A stretch of 64,000 nucleotides of DNA from Paraburkholderia elongata. Its GTDB lineage: Bacteria > Pseudomonadota > Gammaproteobacteria > Burkholderiales > Burkholderiaceae. Shown here in pieces: positions 56,352 to 64,000 of the stretch. Position 1 is the first letter of the stretch. Every line of letters begins with the position of its first letter. Made by a program: the position numbers and the translations under genes. The notes beneath the pieces were generated by a model. The model saw only the letters and a program-made list of their open reading frames with translations, did no database searches and was not told the DNA's origin. The stretch spans positions 41,489-105,488 of the forward strand of contig NZ_WOEZ01000094.1 of assembly GCF_013177735.1 (NCBI RefSeq). Reading direction: 5' to 3'.

Positions 56352-56717
56352 TGCCCTTCTTTTACGACTTCGACGAACGTCATTCGACCGCTCTCCCTTA
56401 ATAAGCGATCGCATAATAAGGGGTCGTCAACTGGATATAAACACTGGATTTAGCAACGATCTATTACACCGCAACACCGTGCGACACGTTGCCGCACGCC
56501 TGTGCGCACGTGAGGGTTTGCAATGCTCTATTGCAACGTACCGGCGGAGTCGCCGGATCACGAAAGTCCCTTTATATAAGCGCTAAAACGCAGCGCGACC
56601 TGAATGGTTGCGCCGCGTCAGATGCTCAAAAATGGACGCGTGCCGATGCGAAAAAACGCGTCAGCAAAGGCAGTATCCGAGAGATGAATGCTGCACCCGC
56701 GGCGCGCTTCGTTTTGA
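56352..56717. other. cyo operon upstream region
   Basis: 366 bp between the nuoM-like stop and cyoA. It holds the cyo promoter area with a 28-bp inverted repeat (56395-56422); the rest is AT-richer than average and holds no convincing gene. Confidence 0.6.
56395..56422. promoter_or_regulatory. Inverted repeat in the cyo promoter region
   Basis: CCCTTA (56395-56400) and TAAGGG (56417-56422) flank GCGATCGC (56405-56412), forming a 28-bp palindrome with a 4-bp mismatch in each arm. A TTGACG box (minus strand, 56425-56430) sits just upstream, so a protein bound here would overlap the promoter. The binder is unknown. Confidence 0.45.
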
Positions 56718-58271
56718 TCAGCCCGGCGTGCGTGCCGCGACGGCTGCCGGCGCCGCCGCCTGCAGGTGCTCGCCACCGTCAGCCGGTGCGGAGTCCGAAG
56801 GATGCGCGCTTCGCTCCGATTGAGCCAGCAGCGTACCGACCGACGGGTCGATCGCATCGGTGAACGGTTTCGGATTGATGCCGATGGCCAGCACCAGCAA
56901 AGCCATCGCGCCGAGCAACACGAACTCGCGCTTGCCGAGGTCCTGCAGCTTCGCGACGCGTGCGTTGGCAATCGCGCCGAAGATCACGCGCTTGTACATC
57001 CACAGCGTGTAGGCCGCGCTCAGGACCAACGTGGAGGCCGCGATTGCGCCGATCCAGAAATTGAAACGGATCGCGCCCATCAACACCATGAACTCGCCGA
57101 CAAAACCCGAGGTGCCCGGCAGGCCGATATTGGCCATCGAGAACAGCATCACGAACGCGGCGAAGCGCGGCATCGTATTGGCGACGCCGCCGTATTCGGC
57201 GATCGAAGCGGTCTTCGTGCGGTCGTAGAGCATGCCCGTGCATAGCAGCATCGCACCGGAAACCACGCCGTACGACAGCATCTGCACGATTGCGCCGGCC
57301 TGGCCGATACGGTTGAAAACGAACAGGCCGAGCGTCACGAGACCCATGTGCGCAATCGTCGAATACGCGAGCAAGCGGCGCATGTCGGTCTGCACGAGCG
57401 CCAGCAGGCTCGAATAGATCACCGCGATCAGCGACAGCGTGATCATCATCGGCGCGAAGAAATGGCTGGCCTGCGGGGCGATCGGCAGCGCGAAGCGCAG
57501 CAGACCGTAACCGCCCAGCTTGAGCATGCCGATCATCACGGCGGCGCCGGTCGGGCCGTCGAGGTGGACGTCCGGCAGCCACGTATGCAGCGGCCACATC
57601 GGCACCTTGACACCGAACGCAGCAAGGAAGCCGAGGAAGACCAAAACCTGCGCCCAGGTGCCGAGGTGAGTTTCACGCCACAGCGCGAGATCGAAGCTGT
57701 GCGTCTGGCTGTACAGGTACAGCATCGACATCAGCATCATCAGCGAGCCGAGGAACGAGACGAAGAAAAACTTCACCGCCGCATACGAGCGGTTCGAATT
57801 GCCCCACGTACCGATCAGCAGGTACAGCGGAATCAGCGTCGCCTCGAACGAGATGAAGAACAGCATGCCGTCCATCGAGGTGAACACGCCCTGCATGAAA
57901 CCCGACAGCATCAGGAACGCGCCGAAGTACTGCGCGGTGCGCTCGGTGATCGACTCCCACGAAGCGACCACGATGATGATCGTGGTCAACGCGGTCAACG
58001 CGACGAGCCACAGCGAAATCCCATCCACCCCCACATGCCACGCGATATCGAACGTGGGCGACCAGCGGAGGTTCTCGACGAACTGCATCGACGTCACGTC
58101 GTTGCGGAAATTCGACACGAGCGGAATCACCGGCAGGAAACCCGCGACTGCGCCGATCAGCGCGAGCCATCGCGTGCGACTACGTGCCGCGTCAGATCCG
58201 GCACGCAAAACCACCAGGCCGGCGACAATAGGGATCCAGATGAGTAGGCTAAGAAGCGGAGGCAATGGCAT
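56718..58271 (-). CDS. Stand-alone NuoM-like proton-translocating subunit
   Basis: 517 residues, the full NuoM length, about 14 helices. Conserved antiporter-family residues are present: Glu in FISFEATLIPLYLLIG and Lys in FGVKVPMWPLHTWLPD, plus DMRRLLAYSTIAHMG. NuoM is normally one of 14 complex I genes; no other nuo gene is near. It sits upstream of cyoABCD on the same strand, 366 bp apart. It may be a paralogue working with a DUF-type partner elsewhere, or a complex I variant. The start at 58271 (MPLPPLLSLLIWI) lacks a good ribosome site; the C-terminal ~30 residues are Ala/Pro-rich. Confidence 0.88.
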   Translation of the reverse strand: MPLPPLLSLLIWIPIVAGLVVLRAGSDAARSRTRWLALIGAVAGFLPVIPLVSNFRNDVTSMQFVENLRWSPTFDIAWHVGVDGISLWLVALTALTTIIIVVASWESITERTAQYFGAFLMLSGFMQGVFTSMDGMLFFISFEATLIPLYLLIGTWGNSNRSYAAVKFFFVSFLGSLMMLMSMLYLYSQTHSFDLALWRETHLGTWAQVLVFLGFLAAFGVKVPMWPLHTWLPDVHLDGPTGAAVMIGMLKLGGYGLLRFALPIAPQASHFFAPMMITLSLIAVIYSSLLALVQTDMRRLLAYSTIAHMGLVTLGLFVFNRIGQAGAIVQMLSYGVVSGAMLLCTGMLYDRTKTASIAEYGGVANTMPRFAAFVMLFSMANIGLPGTSGFVGEFMVLMGAIRFNFWIGAIAASTLVLSAAYTLWMYKRVIFGAIANARVAKLQDLGKREFVLLGAMALLVLAIGINPKPFTDAIDPSVGTLLAQSERSAHPSDSAPADGGEHLQAAAPAAVAARTPG

Positions 58272-58957
58272 GTGTTCGGTTGAAAACTTGAAATACAAAA
58301 CGCCGCTTCAACACCTTCAAAAACGAAAGCATTGAAACGGATATGTAGGCTGGATTTCGCTGAAATTGACGTTGAAGCGGTGCTGCGCGCTTCACGTTTA
58401 CCCGCAGTCGAATGACCAAGGGTGGGAGATTACCAAGATAAGAATACTTTTGCAGCGCAACAATGCTGCAACGCCTTTGGCAATGCATTCTTGCCACGCG
58501 CGGCCTTGCGAAACGCCGAAAAATGTGCAGACGCACAAATTCATCCGAACAGGATATGCTCCATGTTTTTTGCATGTAGAAGAAAGCAGTTGGCGGGCGA
58601 TTAGCGACTCTTGCGCGAACACCTCCGCACAATGATTACACTGGAATGGTTCATGCGGGTGCATGACGCACCATCAAGGCCGATTTCGAGCAACCGGCAA
58701 AAATTTAGCGTGCCCGCGAACAGAAATTTTTTTGATCCGGCACTCTAAAGAAGCGTCAGTGGGCACCCGAAAAGACCCGCGCGATCCACTTACCTGCCCG
58801 CTTTCAGACGGGTATCGGGCGATGGCGGTCTATGCCTGCGAGCCTTACAGAACCCGAATATACTTCGGCGGTTCAGGGGCCGACGCTCGTGCGCAGCACG
58901 GTAGTTTCTTCGCACGATTGAACGCCGCCCTCGCCAGCCAGACTTATCGGATACCGC
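58272..58957. other. Intergenic region without a supported gene
   Basis: 686 bp between the divergent nuoM-like gene and the ABC ATPase gene. It is AT-richer in places (a T7 run near 58722-58730). A Cys-rich 88-codon minus-strand frame (58398-58664, MHPHEPFQCNHCAEV) is open but has no ribosome site or recognisable fold. I see no RNA gene. Confidence 0.5.
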
Positions 58958-59707
58958 ATGGTGCTTCGTGATGAAGGTGTTGTTCCCGCGCTCGAATGCC
59001 GCGAGCTTGGCAAGGCTTACGGCGCCGGCCGAATCGTGCTGGCGCACCTCGATTTCACGCTCGCGCCGGGTGAATTCGTCGCGATCATGGGTGACTCCGG
59101 CGTCGGCAAATCGACACTGCTCAATCTCATTGCAGGGCTCGACAGCGCGGACAGCGGCGACGTGATCATCGACGGCAGCGTGGTCTCGCGTCTGGATGAC
59201 AACGCGGCAACGCGTTTGCGCCGGCAAAAACTGGGCTTCGTGTTCCAGGCGTTTCACGTACTGCCCCATTTGACACTTGCGCAGAATGTCGCTCTGCCGC
59301 TGCTGCTAAACGAGCTACCCACGGCCGGCGCGCTCGATATGCTCGCGGCCGTCGGCTTGAGCGGCCGTGGCGATGATTTTCCGCGGCAGCTGTCGGGCGG
59401 CGAGTTGCAACGCGTCGCCATTGCGCGGGCGCTCGTGCATCGCCCGAAACTGATTCTCGCCGACGAACCCACCGGCAATCTCGATCCCGATACCGCACAC
59501 GAGGTACTCGGCCTGTTCCGCGCGCAAAGCAAGGCAACCGGTGCGGCCACCATCATGGTCACGCACTCGGAGGCAGCCGCGGCGGTGGCGGACCGCATCC
59601 TGATTCTGAGCGACGGCGGTTTGCACGCATCGTCCGGACGCAATGCCTTTTCCGGTTCGTCCCCCGACTCTCGATCCACTGCGCGTTCAGCCGATGATGC
59701 ACGCTGA
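58958..59707 (+). CDS. LolD/MacB-type ABC transporter ATP-binding protein
   Basis: 249 residues. Walker A GDSGVGKST, signature LSGGELQRVAIARAL, Walker B LILADEPTGNLDP, and the LolD-family VFQAFHVLPHLTLAQNV. It powers a mechanotransmission-type (type VII) ABC complex with the FtsX-like permease encoded next, which it overlaps by 14 bp. A Ser/Asp-rich tail after the ATPase core is unusual. Confidence 0.92.
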   Translation: MVLRDEGVVPALECRELGKAYGAGRIVLAHLDFTLAPGEFVAIMGDSGVGKSTLLNLIAGLDSADSGDVIIDGSVVSRLDDNAATRLRRQKLGFVFQAFHVLPHLTLAQNVALPLLLNELPTAGALDMLAAVGLSGRGDDFPRQLSGGELQRVAIARALVHRPKLILADEPTGNLDPDTAHEVLGLFRAQSKATGAATIMVTHSEAAAAVADRILILSDGGLHASSGRNAFSGSSPDSRSTARSADDAR

Positions 59708-62267
59708 CCCACACCCGCTGCAGCGAATGCGAGGTCATCGCAGGCTCGCGCGTTGGCTGTTGGGCGCCGAGTGGCGCAGTCACCGAGGACGCGCACTGGT
59801 TGCAATCGCAACGATCGCGCTCGGCGTCGCGCTTGGCTACGCCGTTCAATTGATCAACAGCGCAGCCTTCAATGAATTCTCGGCGGCGGCTCGCAGCCTC
59901 TCGGGCGAGGCCGATCTGCAGGTGCGCGGTGCACAGCCTTTATTCGACGAGTCCATCTATCCGCGCTTGTCGACCGAGCCTGGTGTAGCGCTGGCGAGTC
60001 CCGTACTTGCTCTCGATGTCACCGTGCCGGATCAGAGCGCTGCGCTGCCTGTGCTCGGCATCGACGTCTTCGAAGCAAGCCGCATTGCACCCGACCTGAT
60101 CGGCGTGCCGTCGCCGGAACGGCCGTTCGATACGCTCGCGGCCGATACGGTGTTTCTCTCGGCGGCGGCGCAGCAATGGTTGAAGGTGAAGATCGGCGAT
60201 GACATCGCGCTGCAAAGCGGCACGTCGATCGTGCACTTTCGCGTGGCCGGCGGTCTCGTGAGAACGCGGCCGGGTCAGCGGCTCGCGGTGATGGATATCG
60301 CTGCCGCTCAGTGGAAGTTCGGCAAGGTGGGCAAGCTGTCACGCATCGACGTGCAACTCGAACGCGGCGTCGATCGCGAACGCTTCAAGCGTGGCCTGCA
60401 AGCGCGGCTCGGCAGCCGGTGGGTGATCTCCGAGACGCGCGATGCCGAAAGCCGCACCGATCGTCTGTCGCGCGCTTATCGGATCAATATGAACGTGCTC
60501 GCGCTGGTGGCGCTTTTCACCGGTGCCTTTCTTGTCTTTTCGACACAGGCGCTGAGTGTCGTGCGGCGCCGTGCACAGTTCGCGATGCTGCGCGTGCTTG
60601 GACTGACGCGCGGCCAGTTGTTGCGCCAGATCCTGATGGAAGGTGCGCTGCTCGGCCTGCTCGGTTCGCTGTCCGGACTCGCGCTCAGCTATGCGCTGGC
60701 GAGCGGTGCGTTGCACTTTTTCGGCAGCGATCTGGGCGGCGGCTACTTTCCCGGCGTGCAACCGCACGTCGGTTTCGAACCGCTGGCGACCGCACTATTT
60801 CTGACGCTCGGCATCGCTGCGTCGGTATTAGGCAGTCTTGCCCCCGCCGTGGAGGCGGCGCATGCGCGGCCCGCGGCAGCACTCAAAGCCGGCGCCGAAG
60901 AAGGCGCACTGGCACGGCTCGCTACACCGTGGCCCGCTTTGACATGTCTGCTGGTTGCCGGCGTGCTCACCCAGGTGCCACCGTTGTTCGATGCGCCTAT
61001 CAGCGGCTATCTGGCCGTTGCGCTGTTACTGGTCGGCGGGATAGCGCTGATGCCGCGTGTGACCGCGTTCATATTCGGCGCGGCGAGTCGTGCTTTCGGC
61101 GCGCGGCGGCGCGCCGGCGCGGCCAGCACACTCGCGTTGGCGCGTCTCGCGAATGCGCCGGGCCATGCATCGATCGCGATGGGCGGCGTGCTGTCGAGCT
61201 TCGCGCTGATCGTCGCGATGGCGATCATGGTGGCCAGCTTCCGTGTTTCTGTCGAAGACTGGTTGGGTCACCTGCTCTCGGCCGATCTGTACGTTCGGGT
61301 GGCACCGAACGGCGACACCGGCGGCTTGCGCCCCGACGAACAGACTCTGCTGGGCAGCGTGCCCGGCATCAAGACCGCCGCGTTTGCCCGCACCTCGCAT
61401 CTCACGCTCGACCCTGCACGGCCCGACGTCGCCGTGCTCGCGCGTGAAATCGACGCCGCCGATCCAGGCGCGAATCTGCAGATGACCGGGGCGGTGCTGC
61501 CTCCTTCCGCATCGCATGAGGGCGAGACACCTGTTTGGGTATCCGAAGCAATGGTTGATCTGTATGGATATAAGCTTGGCCAGCGCGTGCAGTTGCCGCT
61601 CGGCGAGCGCGGCCACGTGTTCGTTATAGCCGGCGTATGGCGCGATTACGTGCGGCAGACCGGCGCGATTCAGATACGGCTTTCGGATTACCGGCGCCTA
61701 ACTGCCGACACCGGCGCGACGGATGTGGCTGTCACCATTCAACCGGGAACGAGCGCCGAACGCGTGATTACCGGCCTGCGTGCGCTGCCCTTCGGTGCAT
61801 CGCTGAACCTGTCGCTACCGGGAGAAATCCGCGCGCGTACGCTGGTTATTTTCGATCGAAGTTTTGCCGTCACTTATCTTCTCGAGGGGGTGGCGATCGT
61901 CATCGGCCTGTTCGGCGTCGCGGCGACGTTTTCTGCGCAGACACTCGCACGGGCCCGTGAGTTCGGCATGCTGCGGCATGTGGGCGTGACCCGTTCGCAG
62001 GTTCTCGCGATTCTCGCACTCGAAGGCGGGATGCTCACCGCTTGCGGTATCGCGATGGGCTTCATTCTCGGATTCGCGATCAGTCTGATCCTTGTGTTCG
62101 TCGTCAATCCGCAGTCGTTTCACTGGAGCATGTCGCTGCACGTTCCATGGACCGTGCTCGGCACGGTCGCATTGGTGATGCTGGCTTCGTCGTGTTCGAC
62201 GGCGGTGATTGCGGGACGAGGCGCTGTATCGGTGGATGCGGTGCGCGCGGTGAAGGAGGATTGGTGA
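59694..62267 (+). CDS. FtsX-like ABC transporter permease (double-length)
   Basis: 857 residues with about ten membrane helices: an N-terminal helix (ALVAIATIALGVALGYAVQL), a MacB-type periplasmic domain, a FtsX core (LVALFTGAFLVFSTQALSVV; RAQFAMLRVLGLTRGQLLRQ), then a second periplasmic domain and second FtsX core (GVAIVIGLFGVAATFSAQTL; AREFGMLRHVGVTRSQVLAI). This is the YbbP-like class of single-chain permeases. With the ATPase and the AttH-like protein it likely extracts or moves a lipid or hydrophobic substrate. The start at 59694 is the ATG that overlaps the ATPase stop. Confidence 0.9.
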   Translation: MMHADPHPLQRMRGHRRLARWLLGAEWRSHRGRALVAIATIALGVALGYAVQLINSAAFNEFSAAARSLSGEADLQVRGAQPLFDESIYPRLSTEPGVALASPVLALDVTVPDQSAALPVLGIDVFEASRIAPDLIGVPSPERPFDTLAADTVFLSAAAQQWLKVKIGDDIALQSGTSIVHFRVAGGLVRTRPGQRLAVMDIAAAQWKFGKVGKLSRIDVQLERGVDRERFKRGLQARLGSRWVISETRDAESRTDRLSRAYRINMNVLALVALFTGAFLVFSTQALSVVRRRAQFAMLRVLGLTRGQLLRQILMEGALLGLLGSLSGLALSYALASGALHFFGSDLGGGYFPGVQPHVGFEPLATALFLTLGIAASVLGSLAPAVEAAHARPAAALKAGAEEGALARLATPWPALTCLLVAGVLTQVPPLFDAPISGYLAVALLLVGGIALMPRVTAFIFGAASRAFGARRRAGAASTLALARLANAPGHASIAMGGVLSSFALIVAMAIMVASFRVSVEDWLGHLLSADLYVRVAPNGDTGGLRPDEQTLLGSVPGIKTAAFARTSHLTLDPARPDVAVLAREIDAADPGANLQMTGAVLPPSASHEGETPVWVSEAMVDLYGYKLGQRVQLPLGERGHVFVIAGVWRDYVRQTGAIQIRLSDYRRLTADTGATDVAVTIQPGTSAERVITGLRALPFGASLNLSLPGEIRARTLVIFDRSFAVTYLLEGVAIVIGLFGVAATFSAQTLARAREFGMLRHVGVTRSQVLAILALEGGMLTACGIAMGFILGFAISLILVFVVNPQSFHWSMSLHVPWTVLGTVALVMLASSCSTAVIAGRGAVSVDAVRAVKEDW

Positions 62268-63556
62268 TGGACATGTGGTCGCGTGAGATGGCACGAGAAT
62301 CGGTGTATGACGCGGCGCATGGATCGAAGTATCAAGCGACGTATCAAGTGACGGCGCGCTCTTATCGAGCCGGCCGCGCCTGTCTGGCGCACAGCATACC
62401 AAGCAAGTCATCGGCTGCGCTGCCCCGCTTGGCAAGTGCACGGCGACTGAGCGCTACGATTCATGCAGCTTTACTTTGCATGGGTTTGATGGCTACCGCG
62501 TCTGCGGTCGCCGCAACACCCGAGTTCGCAGCGGTCGCGCTGGATCATCCGATCGTGCTGCCGCAAGACACCGGCGCACACGCGGCTTTTCGCACCGAGT
62601 GGTGGTACGCAACAGGCTGGCTCATGACACCGGACAATCAGCCGCTCGGTTTCCAGATCACCTTCTTTCGCTCGGCAACCGGTCACGACCCAGCGGACCC
62701 GAGTGCGTTCGCACCGTCGCAATTGATCATTGCTCATGCCGCGTTAAGCGATCCTGCACTCGGTCATCTGACGCACGATCAGCGCATTGCTCGCCAGGGT
62801 TTCGGGCTGGCGTATGCGAAGCCGGACAATACCGACGTCAAACTCGACGCATGGAAACTCATCCGCGCCAGCGACGGGCACTACGACGTTGAAGTCGATG
62901 CTGGGAATTTCTCGCTACATCTTTCTCTGACACCGACACAAGCGCCCTTGCTCCAGGGCGAACGCGGCTACTCCCGCAAAGGTCCGCGGCCCGAGCAGGC
63001 AAGCTATTACTACAGCGAGCCGCAATTGCGCGTGACCGGCAGCGTAGTTCGACCGGTCGCGACAGGCAGCAAATCGACGGGCGAAACGGCCGTTACCGGC
63101 GCGGCGTGGCTCGATCACGAATGGTCGAGCACGCTGCTCGATACCGACGCGGTCGGATGGGATTGGCTCGGCGCCAATCTGACGGATGGTTCAGCCTTGA
63201 TGGCTTTTAAGATCCGCAGTCGCGACGGACACGCGGTATGGGCACATGCGGCACTCAGAAATCGCGACGGTCAGGTGACGACGTTCGGCCGCGATCAGGT
63301 CGATTTCACTCCGGTTCGCACATGGCGCTCGCCCCGCACGAACACGTTGTATCCCGTCTCGATGACGGTCAAAACCGGCGCGCTTACGTGGCGTCTCGAT
63401 CCGTTGATGGACGACCAGGAACTCGATTCCCGTCAATCGACCGGCGCAGTGTATTGGGAAGGTGCAGTTCGGGTGAGCCGCGACGGCGCGGACGTCGGAC
63501 GTGCTTATTTGGAGCTGACGGGTTACGCGAACGCGCTGCGGATCGGGAAGGAGTGA
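62267..63556 (+). CDS. AttH/CrtC-like lipocalin-family protein
   Basis: 429 residues. The ATG overlaps the permease stop by one base (TGATG) with AGGAGG 8 bp upstream. There is a long N-terminal extension before a hydrophobic signal-like stretch (IHAALLCMGLMATASAVAA, about residues 65-83), then the hydroxyneurosporene synthase/AttH double-lipocalin domain (FRTEWWYATGWLMTPDNQPL, GAAWLDHEWSS, DWLGANLTDGSALMAFKIRS). Genes for AttH-like proteins commonly follow such ABC pairs; the ligand is probably a lipid, function unproven. Confidence 0.88.
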   Translation: MDMWSREMARESVYDAAHGSKYQATYQVTARSYRAGRACLAHSIPSKSSAALPRLASARRLSATIHAALLCMGLMATASAVAATPEFAAVALDHPIVLPQDTGAHAAFRTEWWYATGWLMTPDNQPLGFQITFFRSATGHDPADPSAFAPSQLIIAHAALSDPALGHLTHDQRIARQGFGLAYAKPDNTDVKLDAWKLIRASDGHYDVEVDAGNFSLHLSLTPTQAPLLQGERGYSRKGPRPEQASYYYSEPQLRVTGSVVRPVATGSKSTGETAVTGAAWLDHEWSSTLLDTDAVGWDWLGANLTDGSALMAFKIRSRDGHAVWAHAALRNRDGQVTTFGRDQVDFTPVRTWRSPRTNTLYPVSMTVKTGALTWRLDPLMDDQELDSRQSTGAVYWEGAVRVSRDGADVGRAYLELTGYANALRIGKE

Positions 63557-63634
63557 CAGCGGAAGAACCGGAGCGCGTCGGGCAAAGTCGCACGGTGGCG
63601 ATGCTTCCAGATACGCGTTTCTGCGCCGTAAACG

Positions 63635-63667
63635 CAGAAACCCCACCTTTTCGGGGTGGGGTTTCTG
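63635..63667 (-). terminator. rRNA operon terminator
   Basis: 13-bp perfect stem CAGAAACCCCACC / GGTGGGGTTTCTG with a 7-nt loop, 13 bp past the 5S end on the minus strand. It may also end the rightward AttH-like transcript. An overlapping alternative stem GTTTCTGCG / CGCAGAAAC (63617-63641) shares one arm. Confidence 0.8.
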
Positions 63668-63680
63668 TTGCTGCTGGGGA

Positions 63681-63794
63681 GCCTGACGATTACCTACTTT
63701 CACACGGGAATCCGCACTATCATCGGCGTGGAGTCGTTTCACGGTCCTGTTCGGGATGGGAAGGGGTGGGACCGACTCGCTATGGTCATCAGGC
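63681..63794 (-). rRNA. rrf: 5S ribosomal RNA
   Basis: Minus strand, about 114 nt. It starts GCCTGATGACCATAGCGAGT and ends ...GTAGGTAATCGTCAGGC, with the two ends pairing as helix I. The internal CCCATCCCGAACAGG and GCCGATGATAGT blocks are the conserved 5S loops B/C and helix IV region. Betaproteobacterial type. Confidence 0.96.
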
Positions 63795-64000
63795 ATGACT
63801 TGTTGTTGCGTTGACTTCGTCAACACAACCAATCGGGAAGAAGTAGTTTCTGGTGATGCTCACCAGAGGGAGTTGTGTTGTTCGAGGCACAACATCGATC
63901 TCAACCTGTGCATGTGGTCTCAAGACCCTGCGCGTGGCGCAGGGTGGGGCATCCATAAGTGCTGAAGCACTAACGGCTGCCGACACACACCGGTTATAGG
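63795..64000 (-). other. 23S-5S internal transcribed spacer
   Basis: Sequence between 5S and the 3' end of 23S rRNA, read on the minus strand. The outermost bases (CCTATAACCGGTGTGTG) resemble the stretch right after the mature 23S 3' end in Burkholderia, so 23S begins at or just beyond the right edge. A 9-bp stem ACCCTGCGC / GCGCAGGGT (63925-63945) and AGTGCT/AGCACT near 63957 are likely RNase processing structures. Confidence 0.8.

Noticed and set aside
58398..58664. Cys-rich 88-codon minus-strand frame (CNHC motif)
   Set aside because: Looked like a zinc-ribbon protein, but only one CxxC, no ribosome site and the C-terminal part is not fold-like.
60311..61447. Plus-strand open frame of 378 codons
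   Set aside because: Lies inside the FtsX-like permease gene in another frame; Arg/Ala/Cys-rich shadow.

Overview
The window is a 64 kb piece of a high-GC betaproteobacterial chromosome, most likely Paraburkholderia or Burkholderia. This rests on protein style (PXPV and YXWGXW-like exported proteins, OmpC-type porin, bo3 oxidase), the 5S rRNA sequence at the right edge, and gene content. It looks like ordinary chromosome: no prophage, insertion sequence, tRNA or CRISPR array was seen.

Layout. (1) 1-13.6 kb: glycine betaine / sarcosine / serine catabolism. sdaA-soxBDAG runs leftward, with a divergent GlxA-type AraC regulator. Next to it lies a choline/betaine ABC transporter unit, choV-choW-regulator-choX. 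Both promoter regions carry a pair of ATTTGCGAC-like direct repeats exactly 21 bp apart, so one regulator probably serves both. (2) 13.5-18.1 kb: small exported proteins, a beta-propeller-like lipoprotein and a ferritin-like/VIT1 iron exporter. (3) 18.2-21.8 kb: an anion MFS transporter, a tartrate/D-malate dehydrogenase and a divergent LysR regulator. (4) 21.8-43.6 kb: a catabolic island for an unknown acyl or aromatic-type substrate. It holds a porin, class II aldolase, livHMGF plus binding protein, two SDRs, two acyl-CoA ligases, two acyl-CoA dehydrogenases, an IclR regulator and an MFS transporter. Palindromes built on CTGCA-N-TGCAG lie before the porin, aldolase, liv and SDR units and suggest one scattered regulon. 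A large autotransporter gene interrupts the island and is flanked by an imperfect 30-bp direct repeat. (5) 43.8-50.7 kb: a BON protein, an ECF sigma / anti-sigma / periplasmic sensor / DUF1800 / Tat-exported DUF1501 operon, a HAD phosphatase and an orphan double-glycine-leader peptide. (6) 50.7-58.3 kb: cysteinyl-tRNA synthetase with a Cys-codon leader peptide and terminator (attenuation), cyoABCD and a stand-alone NuoM homologue. (7) 58.9-63.6 kb: a LolD-like ATPase, a FtsX-type permease and an AttH/lipocalin-like protein. (8) 63.6-64 kb: the 3' end of an rRNA operon (5S and 23S-5S spacer, minus strand).

The signals I consider most worth follow-up are these. First, a ~49-bp hairpin repeat family just upstream of Shine-Dalgarno sites of two unrelated operons; one unit has apparently inserted into the loop of another, and the 5' arm carries a conserved four-codon frame (M-G-P-E-stop or M-G-L-E-stop). 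Second, the CTGCA-N-TGCAG regulon. Third, the cysS attenuator. Fourth, the autotransporter insertion. Fifth, the orphan GG-leader peptide.
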